DNA of 64,000 bases from Moorella humiferrea (GCF_039233145.1 NZ_CP136419.1:408001-472000); one strand, 5' to 3'; shown: positions 1 through 8,833, numbered from the stretch's first letter. A program made the numbers and translations. The notes: generated from the sequence alone by a model not told the origin.

Positions 1-1
1 C

Positions 2-67
2 CGGCGCAGGGTAAAGGAAGCTTATGTCTATTATCTTGATGGAGGTACGGGATTTAAAGTAATATAG
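2..67 (+). CDS. possible C-terminal end of a gene entering from the left edge
   Basis: Frame 2 is open from the window edge and ends at TAG (65-67). It encodes about 21 residues ending YYLDGGTGFKVI. The stop lies 25 bases before the next gene's start, which would suit an upstream gene in the same direction. The piece is too short to assign to a family, and it could be chance. Confidence 0.3.
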   Translation, partial: RRRVKEAYVYYLDGGTGFKVI

Positions 68-92
68 ATTTAAGTTATTAAAGGAGCGGTTA

Positions 93-1364
93 TTGTTGAA
101 GAAGCAAGGCCTCGTTACTTTGGACGCTCTCCAATGGATCGTTTATCACATCGGCGTCGTCATTTCGGCCCCGGTAGTTGTCGGGAACGCTCTGGGAATG
201 GATGCGGCGGAAATAGGCAAGCTCAGCCAGCTCACCTTTTTCCTGACCGGCGTTGCGAGCCTTTTGCAAATTTGGCTTGGCCACGGCGGGCTGCTTATCG
301 AAGGCCCGGCGGCTCCCTGGTGGGCAGCTATTGTAATTCTAGCAGGGATAGCCAGTGCTATGGGAAGACCTTTGACCTTAGTTCGTACCGACGTTGAAGG
401 AGCTTTGATCATTGCCGGCCTGGCCATGGCCGTACTGGGAAGTATTGGTTTTATCCGTTGGGCACGTGCCCTTTTTACCTGCCGCGTCACCGGAATCCTT
501 TTAATGCTTCTGGGTTTGCAGATAGGCGGGGTGGGGATTAAAGGCCTGGCAGCAGGAGGAGTGAAGCTTTTCATAATCGGCCTCCTGGTACTTATGATGG
601 TGATTTATCTTAACTTAAACGGCAGGGGACTGTTAAAGAGCAGCGCCTTTATTTTAAGCGTCGTATGCGGCTGGCTATTGGCTTTCCTGGCAGGGGAGGT
701 AAAATGGCCGGGAATCAGCCGATGGTTTTCCCTACCCACATTGCTGCCTTGGGGTCCGCCCACGCTGGAGACGGGAAGCGTCGCTTCTTTTACCCTACTT
801 GGCCTGCTTCTGGTTCCCAACGTCGTGGGCAGCATCGCCGCCCTGGAAGCGGCCATCAATGAACGCCTGCCCATAAAAAAATACGACCGCGGCCTGGCGG
901 CGAGCGGTGCCGCCAACTTCCTGGCCGGCATCTTCGGCGGTATAGGAACTATTCCCTTCGCCATCTCGGCCGGCCTGATTTCCTTAACCGGCAATAAATC
1001 TCGCCAACCTTTTATCCTGGCCTGTGTAATTTTTATAGCCATGGGGCTGTTCCCGCCCCTGGGAGCCCTGGCGGGCAGCGTCCCCCAGCCGGTGGCGGCC
1101 GCCGTGCTCCTGGTTTCCGGTTGTTCCCTGGCGATGATAGGCCTGCGGGATGTAATGCGGGAAGAAATTGCTTTACGGGAAAATTTTATTGTCGGCCTGG
1201 GCCTCCTTTCCGGCATCGGCGTCATGCTCCTACCCCACTCCCAGTGGGAGCAGGTGCCGGGTTGGCTGGCTGCCATATTGAGCAACGGAGTTATCGTAGG
1301 CACCCTGGCAAGTATCTTGCTTGAACATGTAATATTAAGGAAATCCCGGCCGGGGATTTCGTAA
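93..1364 (+). CDS. NCS2-family nucleobase (xanthine/uracil type) permease
   Basis: Inner-membrane carrier of 423 residues, close to the usual length of nucleobase:cation symporter-2 proteins, with about 12-14 hydrophobic segments. Family features include the N-terminal stretch with a conserved VYHIGVV-like helix, the acidic LEAAINERLP segment around residues 250-260, and the glycine-rich NFLAGIFGGIGTIPFA segment around 275-290. The family imports purines or pyrimidines with protons. The start is TTG at 93, chosen because AAGGAG (81-86) lies 6 bases upstream. No purine riboswitch can be recognised in the short upstream region available. The exact substrate cannot be told from sequence; the assignment to the family is firm. 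Confidence 0.85.
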   Translation: MLKKQGLVTLDALQWIVYHIGVVISAPVVVGNALGMDAAEIGKLSQLTFFLTGVASLLQIWLGHGGLLIEGPAAPWWAAIVILAGIASAMGRPLTLVRTDVEGALIIAGLAMAVLGSIGFIRWARALFTCRVTGILLMLLGLQIGGVGIKGLAAGGVKLFIIGLLVLMMVIYLNLNGRGLLKSSAFILSVVCGWLLAFLAGEVKWPGISRWFSLPTLLPWGPPTLETGSVASFTLLGLLLVPNVVGSIAALEAAINERLPIKKYDRGLAASGAANFLAGIFGGIGTIPFAISAGLISLTGNKSRQPFILACVIFIAMGLFPPLGALAGSVPQPVAAAVLLVSGCSLAMIGLRDVMREEIALRENFIVGLGLLSGIGVMLLPHSQWEQVPGWLAAILSNGVIVGTLASILLEHVILRKSRPGIS

Positions 1365-1420
1365 TTGAACGGCCTGCAGGATTTTTTGGGTGAAATATGG
1401 TAGGACGTGGCGAATAAATA

Positions 1421-1810
1421 ATGAGAGCACGCGAATTTTGGGTAACTTGGAAAGAGAAGGCGCGAAAGTTAAAGGGAGATATATACGCCTTGTATCTAGC
1501 TTATCGGGATCCCCGTGTACCGTGGTATGCCAAGATTTTTACCGCCTGTCTTGTAGCATATGCTTTTAGCCCGGTGGATCTTGTACCTGATTTTATTCCA
1601 ATTTTGGGCTATTTAGATGATCTGATTATCCTTCCTTTAGGTGTAACCCTTGCTTTAAAAATGATTCCCCGGGCAGTCATGCTTGAGTGCCGCGAGAAAG
1701 CCCAGCTGGCCTTGAAAAATAAACCTGTAAATTGGTGGGCCGGGGGAGTTATTGTGGTGTTTTGGTTGCTGATAGCAGCTATAACTGTAATATTGATTAA
1801 GAACAAATAG
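1421..1810 (+). CDS. YkvA-like DUF1232 membrane protein
   Basis: A 129-residue protein with the DUF1232 core at about residues 36-75: PWYAKIF, then AYAFSPVDLVPDFIPILGY, then LDDLIILPLG. This core is typical of YkvA-family proteins of unknown function. A second hydrophobic segment near residues 108-125 (GGVIVVFWLLIAAITVILI) ends three residues before the C-terminus and is probably a membrane anchor. The gene sits 56 bases after the permease and 48 bases before the HAD gene, all in the same direction. The cellular role of the family is not established. Confidence 0.75.
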   Translation: MRAREFWVTWKEKARKLKGDIYALYLAYRDPRVPWYAKIFTACLVAYAFSPVDLVPDFIPILGYLDDLIILPLGVTLALKMIPRAVMLECREKAQLALKNKPVNWWAGGVIVVFWLLIAAITVILIKNK

Positions 1811-1858
1811 CAATGCCCCGGCAACGCAGTGAAAACAATATTTTTGGAGGCTATTCGG

Positions 1859-2614
1859 GTGAACACGGAACTTTCTATTAAATGTAAACGTAAAATACGT
1901 GCCGTAACCTTTGATGCCTACGGGACACTTTTTAATATAGAGGGTCTCCATTCCAGGGCCACGGAACTCATACTGCAGCATAACTCCTTTGCCGCCGACG
2001 CCGCTTCTTTCCACCGCTTGTGGGATGAACATACCGATGAATTGATTAAAACAGATAAATTTGATAAATTGTGGAACGTCTTTGATCGGGCCTTAGATAT
2101 GACTTTCAGGGACTTTGGTTTCCAGGGAAAAAGGAAACCGGGCGATTTAGAAATCTGGCTGCGGTTAATCGAAAACTGCTCCATATATCCCGATGCGCCC
2201 CTTGTGGTCGAAGCTGCGGCCCGGCATTTCAAGACCGCACTGATTTCCAACACAGACAACCATGAGTTATCCATCGCTCTGGCTAGATATAATTTAAATT
2301 TCAATGCCGTCGTTACCTCTGAAAATGCCCGTGCGTATAAACCTTCGCCGGAGATTTTTCAGCAGGCGGCCGATATTTTAGAATGCAGGCCGGAAGAAAT
2401 TTTGCACGTAGGGGATTCGTACAATGCCGACGTGGTAGGGGCAAAGAATTTTGGTGCGGCGGCAGTATGGTTGAATCGTAAAAAAGCCCGTGTTCCAAAC
2501 CAGGCGGTGCAACCCGATCATCAGATTGAACGCCTGGGGGAAGTTTTAGATATTATAAAAACTTATCTGCCGGCAGAAATAGCTCCCCGTTCGTTTGGTA
2601 AACTAAAAAATTGA
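1859..2614 (+). CDS. HAD-superfamily hydrolase (haloacid dehalogenase type)
   Basis: All four HAD motifs are present. Motif I is VTFDAYGTLFN near the N-terminus, with the first Asp as nucleophile. Motif II is the Ser/Asn of ALISNTDN, motif III the Lys of YKPSPEIF, and motif IV is HVGDSYNADVVGA. The helical cap between motifs I and II is of the size seen in 2-haloacid dehalogenases and small phosphatases. I chose GTG at 1859 because TGGAGG (1845-1850) lies 8 bases upstream; an in-frame GTG at 1829 has no such site. The substrate is unknown: phosphatase activity is more likely than dehalogenase activity in most members, but sequence alone does not decide. Confidence 0.8.
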   Translation: MNTELSIKCKRKIRAVTFDAYGTLFNIEGLHSRATELILQHNSFAADAASFHRLWDEHTDELIKTDKFDKLWNVFDRALDMTFRDFGFQGKRKPGDLEIWLRLIENCSIYPDAPLVVEAAARHFKTALISNTDNHELSIALARYNLNFNAVVTSENARAYKPSPEIFQQAADILECRPEEILHVGDSYNADVVGAKNFGAAAVWLNRKKARVPNQAVQPDHQIERLGEVLDIIKTYLPAEIAPRSFGKLKN

Positions 2615-2863
2615 AAGATAAGTTGGGAAACATAACTGCTGTAGATGAGTTTGCTTCCCGCTGGCAGAACTAGCAGTAGTGGCAAAATGCACGCCTGGTT
2701 TTCGATTTGTCTAGGTTTCATGCGGGTTCCAGGGTTTTAACTGATAAAGTCAGGGGTTTGTATGCCATTTGAGAAGGCTACCGGCTTCGCATACTTGACC
2801 ATATTAAAAATATATACTAAGATTAAAGAAAATGTTAATGTAACCATTAATGGGGGTGTTAAA
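2615..2863. other. intergenic stretch, possible decayed coding piece
   Basis: No intact gene. One frame near 2695-2762 reads FDLSRFHAGSRVLTDKVRGLYAI before a stop and is preceded by in-frame stops, so it could be a worn gene remnant. I cannot name it. The stretch from 2780 to 2863 is A/T-rich and probably carries the promoter of the toxin-antitoxin pair. Confidence 0.3.
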
Positions 2864-3142
2864 ATGGAACGCATTGCCGGCATAAATGAAGTCCGCCCGA
2901 AATTAACTTCCTTCATCGAATCTCTAAAAAATGATTCGCCGGTAGTTATTACAATCAACAGTGAACCTAAAGCTGTACTCCTGGATTACGAGAAATACCG
3001 GCTCTTGCAAAAAACCGCCGAAGAAAACAAAAGGTTGGCCCTAAAAACAGCCCTGGCTAAGATTAGATCCAGAGCAGCTACAAACGGTCTTACCCAGGCG
3101 GATATAGAAAAAGAAATTAAGGAGTACAGAGAGGGTAAATGA
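2864..3142 (+). CDS. Phd/YefM-family antitoxin
   Basis: A 92-residue protein with the N-terminal DNA-binding fold of the Phd/YefM family: EVRPKLTSFIESL, then PVVITINSEPKAVLLDYEKYRLL. The charged C-terminal tail (about residues 48-92) would bind and neutralise the toxin. ATG at 2864 was chosen over the in-frame ATG at 2762 because GGGGGTG lies just upstream (2852-2858) and the family signature begins immediately after it. The stop codon overlaps the start of the PIN-domain gene in ATGA, so the two are translationally coupled. Antitoxins of this family usually repress their own promoter. Confidence 0.8.
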   Translation: MERIAGINEVRPKLTSFIESLKNDSPVVITINSEPKAVLLDYEKYRLLQKTAEENKRLALKTALAKIRSRAATNGLTQADIEKEIKEYREGK

Positions 3143-3579
3143 AAGTAGTTTTAGATACGAATGTAGTTATATCCGGCCTGTTGGCACCGGTAGGGCCGGC
3201 TGGCAAAATAGTAGACCTTTGGGCAGACGGGAAAATCGAAGTTGTAGTTAGCCCAGCGGTTGTAACAGAGTATATGGGGGTTTTTCTCAGACCAAAGTTT
3301 GCTAAAGTCGGCACCGTGGAAGAAAGGCAGCAATTATTAGAAGGTTTTATTAACCTTGAAAACACAATTTTGGTATTGCCTGATGTAGAAGTTAACGCTA
3401 TTAACGCAGATCCAAGTGATAACCGCTTTTTAGAGTGCGCCAAGACAGGAGAAACTAACTGCCTCATCTCTGGTGACAGCCATTTGCTGGCCCTGGAGGA
3501 ATATGAAGGGATTCCCATAATCACACCGGGACAGTTTATAGAAACATTTTCTCTTGGAACACGTACCGTTCGACCATAG
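3139..3579 (+). CDS. PIN-domain toxin (VapC-like ribonuclease)
   Basis: A 146-residue PIN-domain protein of the kind annotated as putative toxin of a toxin-antitoxin system. The first acidic residue is in KVVLDTNVVISGLL at the N-terminus; the later ones are in INADPSDNRFLECA and the LISGDSHLL block near residues 113-121. These Asp residues would coordinate Mg2+ for RNA cleavage. The gene starts inside the antitoxin stop codon (4-base overlap). A Phd-type antitoxin with a PIN toxin is a common pairing. The RNA target is unknown. Confidence 0.82.
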   Translation: MKVVLDTNVVISGLLAPVGPAGKIVDLWADGKIEVVVSPAVVTEYMGVFLRPKFAKVGTVEERQQLLEGFINLENTILVLPDVEVNAINADPSDNRFLECAKTGETNCLISGDSHLLALEEYEGIPIITPGQFIETFSLGTRTVRP

Positions 3580-3637
3580 AGGAATCTAAACTGTCACACC
3601 GCTTTTCTTTCTAACACCTTTACCTCGGGCTTGTTGA

Positions 3638-3768
3638 AAACCCCCAGATTGGTGCTGGCGGCCGGGCCGTAAACTTTCCGTGTGGGAAGAACTGTTTTTG
3701 ATATGGGAGTGCTACCGGGTGGCCTGGGCCTGGCCGCCCATACGGTGCGGGTCATGGAGATAACGGTA
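3638..3768 (+). pseudogene. fragment of a second jetD-like gene (Wadjet nuclease)
   Basis: The DNA from about 3638 to 3768 matches an internal part of the intact jetD at 17518-17650 with many substitutions. Shared blocks include GTGCTGGCGGCCGG and GGCCTGGGCCTGGCCG. In translation, VFDMGVLPGGLGLAAHTVRV can be compared with VFDAGGLPGGLGLAVQTVRA in jetD. The fragment has in-frame stops and a frame break upstream, and no recognisable jetD sequence continues on either side. It is therefore a relic of a paralogue or of a partial duplication, not an expressed gene. The rest of 3580-3940 shows nothing I can identify. Confidence 0.7.
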
Positions 3769-3940
3769 ATCTGGCTATCCCAGCAGTTGTTGGCCGCCAA
3801 AACGCAGCATTTCTCCCCCATACAGAGGATGCTGGCCAGTATGCATTGGGGGCGGTCCTTCGTTAGCTGGCGCACATGCATGTCCAAGGCGGAAAAATGA
3901 ACGGGGAAACGGGGACGGGTATGATAACCACGGCTTGCCC

Positions 3941-4374
3941 CTAAATATGGTCGTAAAGTGCGGCCAGTTCTTTTGCTTCCCGGGCTACTTCCCGGCGTAG
4001 CTCCGGGGGAGCCAGGACTTCCGCCCTGCTACCAAAGCTCAGCACCCAGCGTTTCACTTCCTGCAGGCCGCTGAGGTGCATTTTTAACACCAGGCCCCCA
4101 TCGGGTAGTTCTTCCATTACCTGGCCGGGGTGCCACTGGCGCTCCTTGATCCAGCGCGCCTGGTCGCGGTGGAAGCGAATGATGACCTCGTATACCTGCG
4201 GCCCCCGCTCTATGCCCAGGGAATTTTGCAGGTAGTCTTCCAGGGAAAAATCAGCCGCTACTTCGAATTTGCGCCCTGTCACCTGCCATTGCCGGATGCG
4301 GTCCAGGGCAAAGAGACGTACTTCCCGAAAAAATCCCTGAGTAAAGACTTTTTGACGACGAAGATGGGTCTAGT
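3941..4374 (-). pseudogene. C-terminal remnant of a WYL-domain transcription regulator
   Basis: The frame is open on the minus strand from an in-frame TAG near 4374 to the stop at 3941. The conserved WYL-family sequence REVRLFALDRI appears near 4300-4335, followed by the WCX-type C-terminal domain (FEVAADFSLEDYLQNSLGI ... VIIRFHRDQARWIKERQWH ... EVKRWVLSFGSRAEVL). The N-terminal helix-turn-helix and most of the WYL fold are missing. The 113-residue ORF from GTG at 4282 could be translated but would lack the DNA-binding part. WYL regulators often control defence genes; with the neighbouring jetD scrap this suggests the debris of a lost defence locus (inference). Confidence 0.7.
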
Positions 4375-4391
4375 TTTTTAGTTGAAGCCAA

Positions 4392-6902
4392 TCAATTCGC
4401 CACCTTTTGTCTTTCAGAAAACTCCTCTAAAGTAAGGATCACCTGTAAAAATATCTCCACAAGCTTCGGGTCAAATTGCGTACCTGCACACCGACGTATT
4501 TCTTCCAATGCTTCTTCGACCCTTTTAGCCCTTCTATACGGCCTATCGGAGATCATGGCGTCAAAAGCATCGGCTATGGCTAAAATACGACACTCTATGG
4601 GTATTTCATCCCCTTTGAGGCCCAAAGGATACCCAGTGCCGTCCCATTTTTCGTGGTGTTTTAAGATTAAGTCGGCGATCCCCGCTAAATCCGGTGAGGC
4701 CAAAGCGATCCGGTAGCCTTTTTCCGGATGCTGGCGCATAATCTCCCATTCTTCATCTGTGAGGGGGCCTTTTTTGAAGAGTATTCTGTCAGGTATACCG
4801 ACCTTACCTATGTCGTGGACCTGAGCCAGAAGAGAAAGGTTGGCCAGCTGTTGCGGCGAAAGCCCCATCTTTTCTCCCAGGATCCGGCATAACTGCTGCA
4901 GGCGCCGGCCGTGCCCTTCAGTCAAATGGTCGCGCTCCGACAGTGCGGCAAGCAAGGCATTGACGATCTTGCTCCGAGCGCTGGTGCCGAGGTATAGTTT
5001 TTCCCGATACATAAGATCGTCTGCCCTTTTATAGGTCTGCTTTAAAAGCTCCTCAGAATTGTACGCTGTAGCTATGCCGAAGGAGACGCTCAAAGGAAGC
5101 CGGGGATGTTTTCGATTGTATTGCTCAATGGATAAACGCAGGTGGTGCAGTATATTCGAGCCCGTAGCCTCATCGGTGCGGGGCAGAAGGGCCACAAATT
5201 CATCTCCTCCCACTCGTGCTACAATATCCGAAGGGCGCAGGGCCTTCTTAAGGATCTGAGCGCAAGCAATCAACAGCTTATCGCCCTTATGGTGGCCCAT
5301 GGTATCGTTCACCAGCTTGAGGCCGTTCACATCGGCAACTATTATGCTGATGGGATATTTGTTGCTCTTACCCAAGCGCTTGAGCTGTTCTTCAAAAAAT
5401 GTGCGGTTGTAAAGACCTGTCAGCTGGTCATGGAGGCTAACATATTCCAGCTTCTGGGCAACCCTCTTTTTCTCAGTGATATCCATTATGTTTCCTAGTG
5501 TCACCCTCTTGCCCTCGTGCTGCAGGGAAGCCACCGTCTCCTCGACCCACTTAATTTCACCACATTTGGTAATAATCCTGAACTCGTAGGGCTGGGCAAC
5601 CATGCCTTTTAACATCTTTACGGCGTTGCGTCGCACGGCCTCCCTGTCTTCCGGGTGTACGAGGCTCAAGGCTTCTCTGCCGATTAGTTCTTCCTGAGAG
5701 TAACCCGAGAGCTTTTCAAACCGGGCGTTTACCAGCCGAAACCTTCCTCCGTTGACTATGTACATCCCTATAGGGGAAAGACTAAAAATACTTCTTAATA
5801 GCTCCTCTTCGCGTTTGCGTTCGGTGATGTCCCTCACGGTGGCCAGTATCGCGTCTTTGCCCGCAAAAGTAATTTTCTTCAAACATACCTCCGCATCAAA
5901 GACTGTGCCGTCCACCGGCCGCCTGGCTTTCCATTCAAACCGCGGACTTTCTCCTTCTACCGCTTTTTGCCACCATTCGCGGAGCTGTTCCAGGGGATTG
6001 CCCGGGCTGGAGTAATCTTGGGCGATGGACAGCTTTACGGCCTCTCCTTTAGAAGTTATACCGTACATGCGCAACATGGTTTCGTTAACATCCAGTATTT
6101 CCCCTTCAGGTTCATGTATAAAAATAGCATCGTGGACGCTGTTGAAAATCGTCCGAAACGCTTCCTCCGCCTGCATCCGTTCGGTGACCTCGAAACATAC
6201 TTCTACTATACCTTCAATTATTCCCTTCTGGCTTTTTACAGGGTAACCCCTTACAAAAAATTGCTTGCCCTCGTGGGGCGTCACTATGCCCTCCTGTGGC
6301 ACGCCGGTCTTAAAAGCGCTGACAACGGGACAGCCGGCGCACGGTTCCTTCCTGCAGTGTAATATCTCATAGCAAAGACCGCCTGTCAGCTCCTCACCCC
6401 TTTTTCCCGCGTACTTCGCTGCTGAGGTGTTGGTCCACAAAATGCGGTGCTCTGCATCCTGGTAGATCAACAGCTCAACTATACTGTCCAAAATGGTCTT
6501 CTTTTCCCAGTCTGATTCTTTTATTTTATTTTCCATTTGTTTGAGCGCAACCATATCTTCGATGCGGCGGGCAAAAATGTTGAATAGCCTTTTTCCCCGA
6601 CCGGAAATCCGTGCTGAAGCTTCCAGAAATATTAACCCCTGCACACCATGGGACATCAAATAGACAAACCCGCTCTCGCCGGGGTTCTTGATCCTCTCCG
6701 TAAATTCCTCGCCTTTTCTAAAACCCCATTTCCCCAGACATATAAGCCTGCCGCCTTCATCAAGCATTATGGCCAGGCGGCGTATTCCGAGAAGCCGGCT
6801 TCCTTTCTCTACAATTTCTTGTATCAGATCTTCGTATCGCTCTGGGAAGGAAAAATTTACTATCTCGTATAAGGTCAAAAGCTCAGATACATCAAAGGAC
6901 AC
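4392..6902 (-). CDS. GAF/PAS-GGDEF-HD-GYP cyclic-di-GMP signalling protein
   Basis: An 836-residue soluble sensor with no membrane segment. The order is a GAF-like N-terminus (about 1-120), PAS at 135-240 with the cysteine cluster CRKEPCAGCP, a second PAS at 250-365, a third PAS/PAC at 370-490, GGDEF at about 495-655 and HD-GYP at about 665-820. The diguanylate cyclase motif is VGGDEF with an intact RxxD inhibitory site (RPSD) five residues before it. The phosphodiesterase motifs HDIGK and the GYP segment (HHEKWDGTGYP) are both present. It may thus make and degrade c-di-GMP according to a bound signal. GTG start at 6902, 3 bases after the FIST gene, so the two form an operon. Confidence 0.9.
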   Translation of the reverse strand: MSFDVSELLTLYEIVNFSFPERYEDLIQEIVEKGSRLLGIRRLAIMLDEGGRLICLGKWGFRKGEEFTERIKNPGESGFVYLMSHGVQGLIFLEASARISGRGKRLFNIFARRIEDMVALKQMENKIKESDWEKKTILDSIVELLIYQDAEHRILWTNTSAAKYAGKRGEELTGGLCYEILHCRKEPCAGCPVVSAFKTGVPQEGIVTPHEGKQFFVRGYPVKSQKGIIEGIVEVCFEVTERMQAEEAFRTIFNSVHDAIFIHEPEGEILDVNETMLRMYGITSKGEAVKLSIAQDYSSPGNPLEQLREWWQKAVEGESPRFEWKARRPVDGTVFDAEVCLKKITFAGKDAILATVRDITERKREEELLRSIFSLSPIGMYIVNGGRFRLVNARFEKLSGYSQEELIGREALSLVHPEDREAVRRNAVKMLKGMVAQPYEFRIITKCGEIKWVEETVASLQHEGKRVTLGNIMDITEKKRVAQKLEYVSLHDQLTGLYNRTFFEEQLKRLGKSNKYPISIIVADVNGLKLVNDTMGHHKGDKLLIACAQILKKALRPSDIVARVGGDEFVALLPRTDEATGSNILHHLRLSIEQYNRKHPRLPLSVSFGIATAYNSEELLKQTYKRADDLMYREKLYLGTSARSKIVNALLAALSERDHLTEGHGRRLQQLCRILGEKMGLSPQQLANLSLLAQVHDIGKVGIPDRILFKKGPLTDEEWEIMRQHPEKGYRIALASPDLAGIADLILKHHEKWDGTGYPLGLKGDEIPIECRILAIADAFDAMISDRPYRRAKRVEEALEEIRRCAGTQFDPKLVEIFLQVILTLEEFSERQKVAN

Positions 6903-6905
6903 TAT

Positions 6906-8054
6906 CTACCACCCCGCGGCCGCAACGATAGTCTTGTTATAAAACAGCGGAGTCCCTGAGACACTGCTTATTTCTCCGAAAGAAAGCATCCCTAAAACCG
7001 GGATCTCGGGTTTAAGCCTCCGGGATATTACCTCCATTTCCCTGGAAAAATCTTTACCCAGCAATAAATAGCGGGATACACAATCAAACAAGATAAGAAC
7101 TTTGGGAGTGACCGGGGTATTTAAGGCACCTTCCGCTACCCTCCCGGCGGCAGCAATTAGACTTTCAGCATCACCTTCCATGATAGTAGCAATGGTGTTT
7201 TCGGGAATTTCTGTAACAAATAAGATGCTTCCGTCTTCCTCTGCTTTCAGCGGATCCCGAATGATAAATTTTCCCCCGGCAGCGGGCAAGCCCAGGGGGT
7301 ATTGCATTCCGTAGTAAGGAAATCCGTTTCTGGTACAGCTGCGGACCAGAGCCGTATACCTCTCAAATGCCGGAATTCCATCAATTTCATAAACTCGCCT
7401 GCCCTCCGCCCTGGTTATAGTAAAAGGCTCGCCTGCGGGGATCCACCCATGGTCCAGATCCACTTTAAAGTTTATCCCCCTCAACACTGCCGCGGCTACA
7501 GCATCACTGCCCACCCCTTCTTCGGTAAATTGGTAGGTGCTGTTGAACCGCAAATTGTCCCCGCTGCCTCCCCCTATATACTGGAAGTCCGGTCCCATGG
7601 CGTTATATAGTCCCCTTAATAGTTCAGAAATGTTGGCGTTAGATCCGTCCGGAAAAAGCAAAACAGTTCCGGGGCTGTCTCCGCCTTTTTTTAATAAAGC
7701 CTCGCCCGCTTTTTCACCTTTGACAAAGGGACTTGCCGATATAATTCTTTCCAGGTGAGTTGCCGCCTCTATTCCTTCTCCGCCGATAGCGCAGACACTT
7801 ACGCCTCTGGCGTATACTTCAAAGCCAAAGATAATACCCGGTACCCAAGCGCCTATCAGGGGGGAATTACCTACCACCCTTACGGCGCCTACAATCACTT
7901 CTTCGGGGTCGTAGCCCTCAGTGGTCAAAACCAGCGTCAGGGCTGGTCGTCCGGTCCGGCCTAAAGCCTGCTCCAGAGCGCATTGTACGGCGGCCTTGGC
8001 ATCGTATTCGTTGCTGAAGCCTAACCCCACACGCAAATCAGGTATTCGGGTCAC
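6906..8054 (-). CDS. FIST-domain sensory protein
   Basis: FIST N- and C-terminal domains, a small-ligand sensory module. The N-terminal mark is LRVGLGFSNEYDAKAAV; the C-terminal domain includes VYEIDGIPAFERY and LILFDCVSRYLLLG, where the DC-R pattern is the family hallmark. I chose GTG at 8054 because the typical family start follows it at once and GGAGGGG lies about 11 bases upstream. A longer frame to 8204 runs into unrelated DNA belonging to the cut-off transporter. It is co-transcribed with the downstream PAS-GGDEF-HD-GYP gene, to which it may pass a signal. The ligand is unknown; amino acids have been proposed for the family. Confidence 0.85.
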   Translation of the reverse strand: MTRIPDLRVGLGFSNEYDAKAAVQCALEQALGRTGRPALTLVLTTEGYDPEEVIVGAVRVVGNSPLIGAWVPGIIFGFEVYARGVSVCAIGGEGIEAATHLERIISASPFVKGEKAGEALLKKGGDSPGTVLLFPDGSNANISELLRGLYNAMGPDFQYIGGGSGDNLRFNSTYQFTEEGVGSDAVAAAVLRGINFKVDLDHGWIPAGEPFTITRAEGRRVYEIDGIPAFERYTALVRSCTRNGFPYYGMQYPLGLPAAGGKFIIRDPLKAEEDGSILFVTEIPENTIATIMEGDAESLIAAAGRVAEGALNTPVTPKVLILFDCVSRYLLLGKDFSREMEVISRRLKPEIPVLGMLSFGEISSVSGTPLFYNKTIVAAAGW

Positions 8055-8122
8055 CGGCCAATATGCCCCTCCTATCTTCTCCCTATAACTTGCGGAGCCA
8101 TTTCCGGTCGGCGTCAACTCAA

Positions 8123-8380
8123 CTATAAAGTCTTTAATTCCAATATGAACGGCGTTACGGGCTGGGCGAGCGGGGGCACGATGCCCCGCATGAGGGCGAT
8201 CCACGGCGTCAGGGCGCCTATGACGACACCGCCCCCCATGCCTACGGTTAAAGTCGCGAGGAACAGCATCGCGTTTACCAGCGGGCCTGTCACCGGCTGT
8301 GGGAGCCCGACCATCTGAACTGCGACCGTTAGGGCCAGCAGCAGGGCGGTCGTAGTCAGAAACCTAGTATTTCGCCACAT
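8123..8380 (-). pseudogene. 5' part of an ECF-transporter S-component gene, cut off at about 8150
   Basis: ATG at 8380 follows GGAGG on the minus strand and starts a typical S-component N-terminus: FLTTTALLLALTVAVQM, then GPLVNAMLFLATLTVG and GALTPWIALMRGIVPP. After about 77 residues the family sequence ends abruptly (PFILELKTL, stop), where normal S-components run to about 170-200 residues. The junction near 8150 abuts the leader of the FIST gene. A deletion has most likely joined the two. Without the remaining membrane helices the protein would not work in vitamin or cofactor uptake. Confidence 0.65.
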
Positions 8381-8410
8381 GACTTACCTCGCCTCCTCAG
8401 TTTTTTCAGG

Positions 8411-8603
8411 CTGCGTTCCCTTTTCCGCCAAACGCCTGCAGCAGCGTTTACACTTCACCCCTCATGTACCGCTTCTGCCCCGTGGGCAGGCGGACAGGGA
8501 TCAGGATACCCTTGTGCTCCCAGTTCCATAAGGTGCGCTAGGCAATACGGAAGAAGCCGGACACCGCGCGGGGCAGCAGGAGTTCGTCATAACCTGCGGC
8601 CAC
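8411..8603 (-). pseudogene. MerR-type DNA-binding gene with two in-frame stops
   Basis: From GTG at 8603, preceded by AGGAGG, the frame reads LLLPRAVSGFFRIA, then TAG, then RTLWNWEHKGILIPVRLPTG and QKRYMRGEV, then TAA, and then TLLQAFGGKGNAA to a final TGA. Ignoring the two stops, this is a complete small MerR/excisionase-like helix-turn-helix protein of about 60 residues. The pattern resembles the N-terminus of IS607-type resolvases and stand-alone MerR-like regulators. It lies just upstream of, and in the same direction as, the truncated ECF gene, so it may once have shared a unit with it. Two nonsense codons make it non-functional. Confidence 0.6.
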
Positions 8604-8814
8604 GGCGCATCCCTCCTGAAACTACGTTTATTCTACAAGTTTCTGCCATCTTCCTGCCTTTGGGAGTAGATTTTGAACACCGCGGCGGTGGCCGTGCGGG
8701 AGGGCCTGCTTAAGGGCGACCTGGCGGACGGGAAGACCGTCTTTGCGGCGGACCGGCAGGGTCGGTGAAGGAAGCGGGTAGTGCCGGTTTTCAGAAAAGT
8801 ATCCCCATGTTCCA
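8604..8814. other. intergenic stretch with a 31-codon fragment
   Basis: Only one scrap stands out: an open frame at 8673-8768 (+) starting with TTG and reading AVREGLLKGDLADGKTVFAADR before TGA. It looks like real protein sequence but has no ribosome-binding site and I cannot name its family. It may be another gene remnant in this debris zone. Confidence 0.3.
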
Positions 8815-8833
8815 GAAATATGCTATAATAAAA
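8815..8833 (+). promoter_or_regulatory. extended -10 promoter of the Rpn gene
   Basis: GAAATATGCTATAATAAAA contains an extended -10 element (TATGC followed by TATAAT at 8824-8829) about 24 bases before the TTG start. No good -35 hexamer stands at 17-18 bases. The identical 19-mer occurs in the CRISPR leader at 46742-46760. Confidence 0.6.

Noticed and set aside
1-92. Purine riboswitch before the permease
   Set aside because: The available leader shows no paired stems or conserved loops of that class.
605-1303. 232-codon minus-strand frame opposite the permease
   Set aside because: No motif, no start signal, and the plus strand encodes a clear NCS2 transporter.
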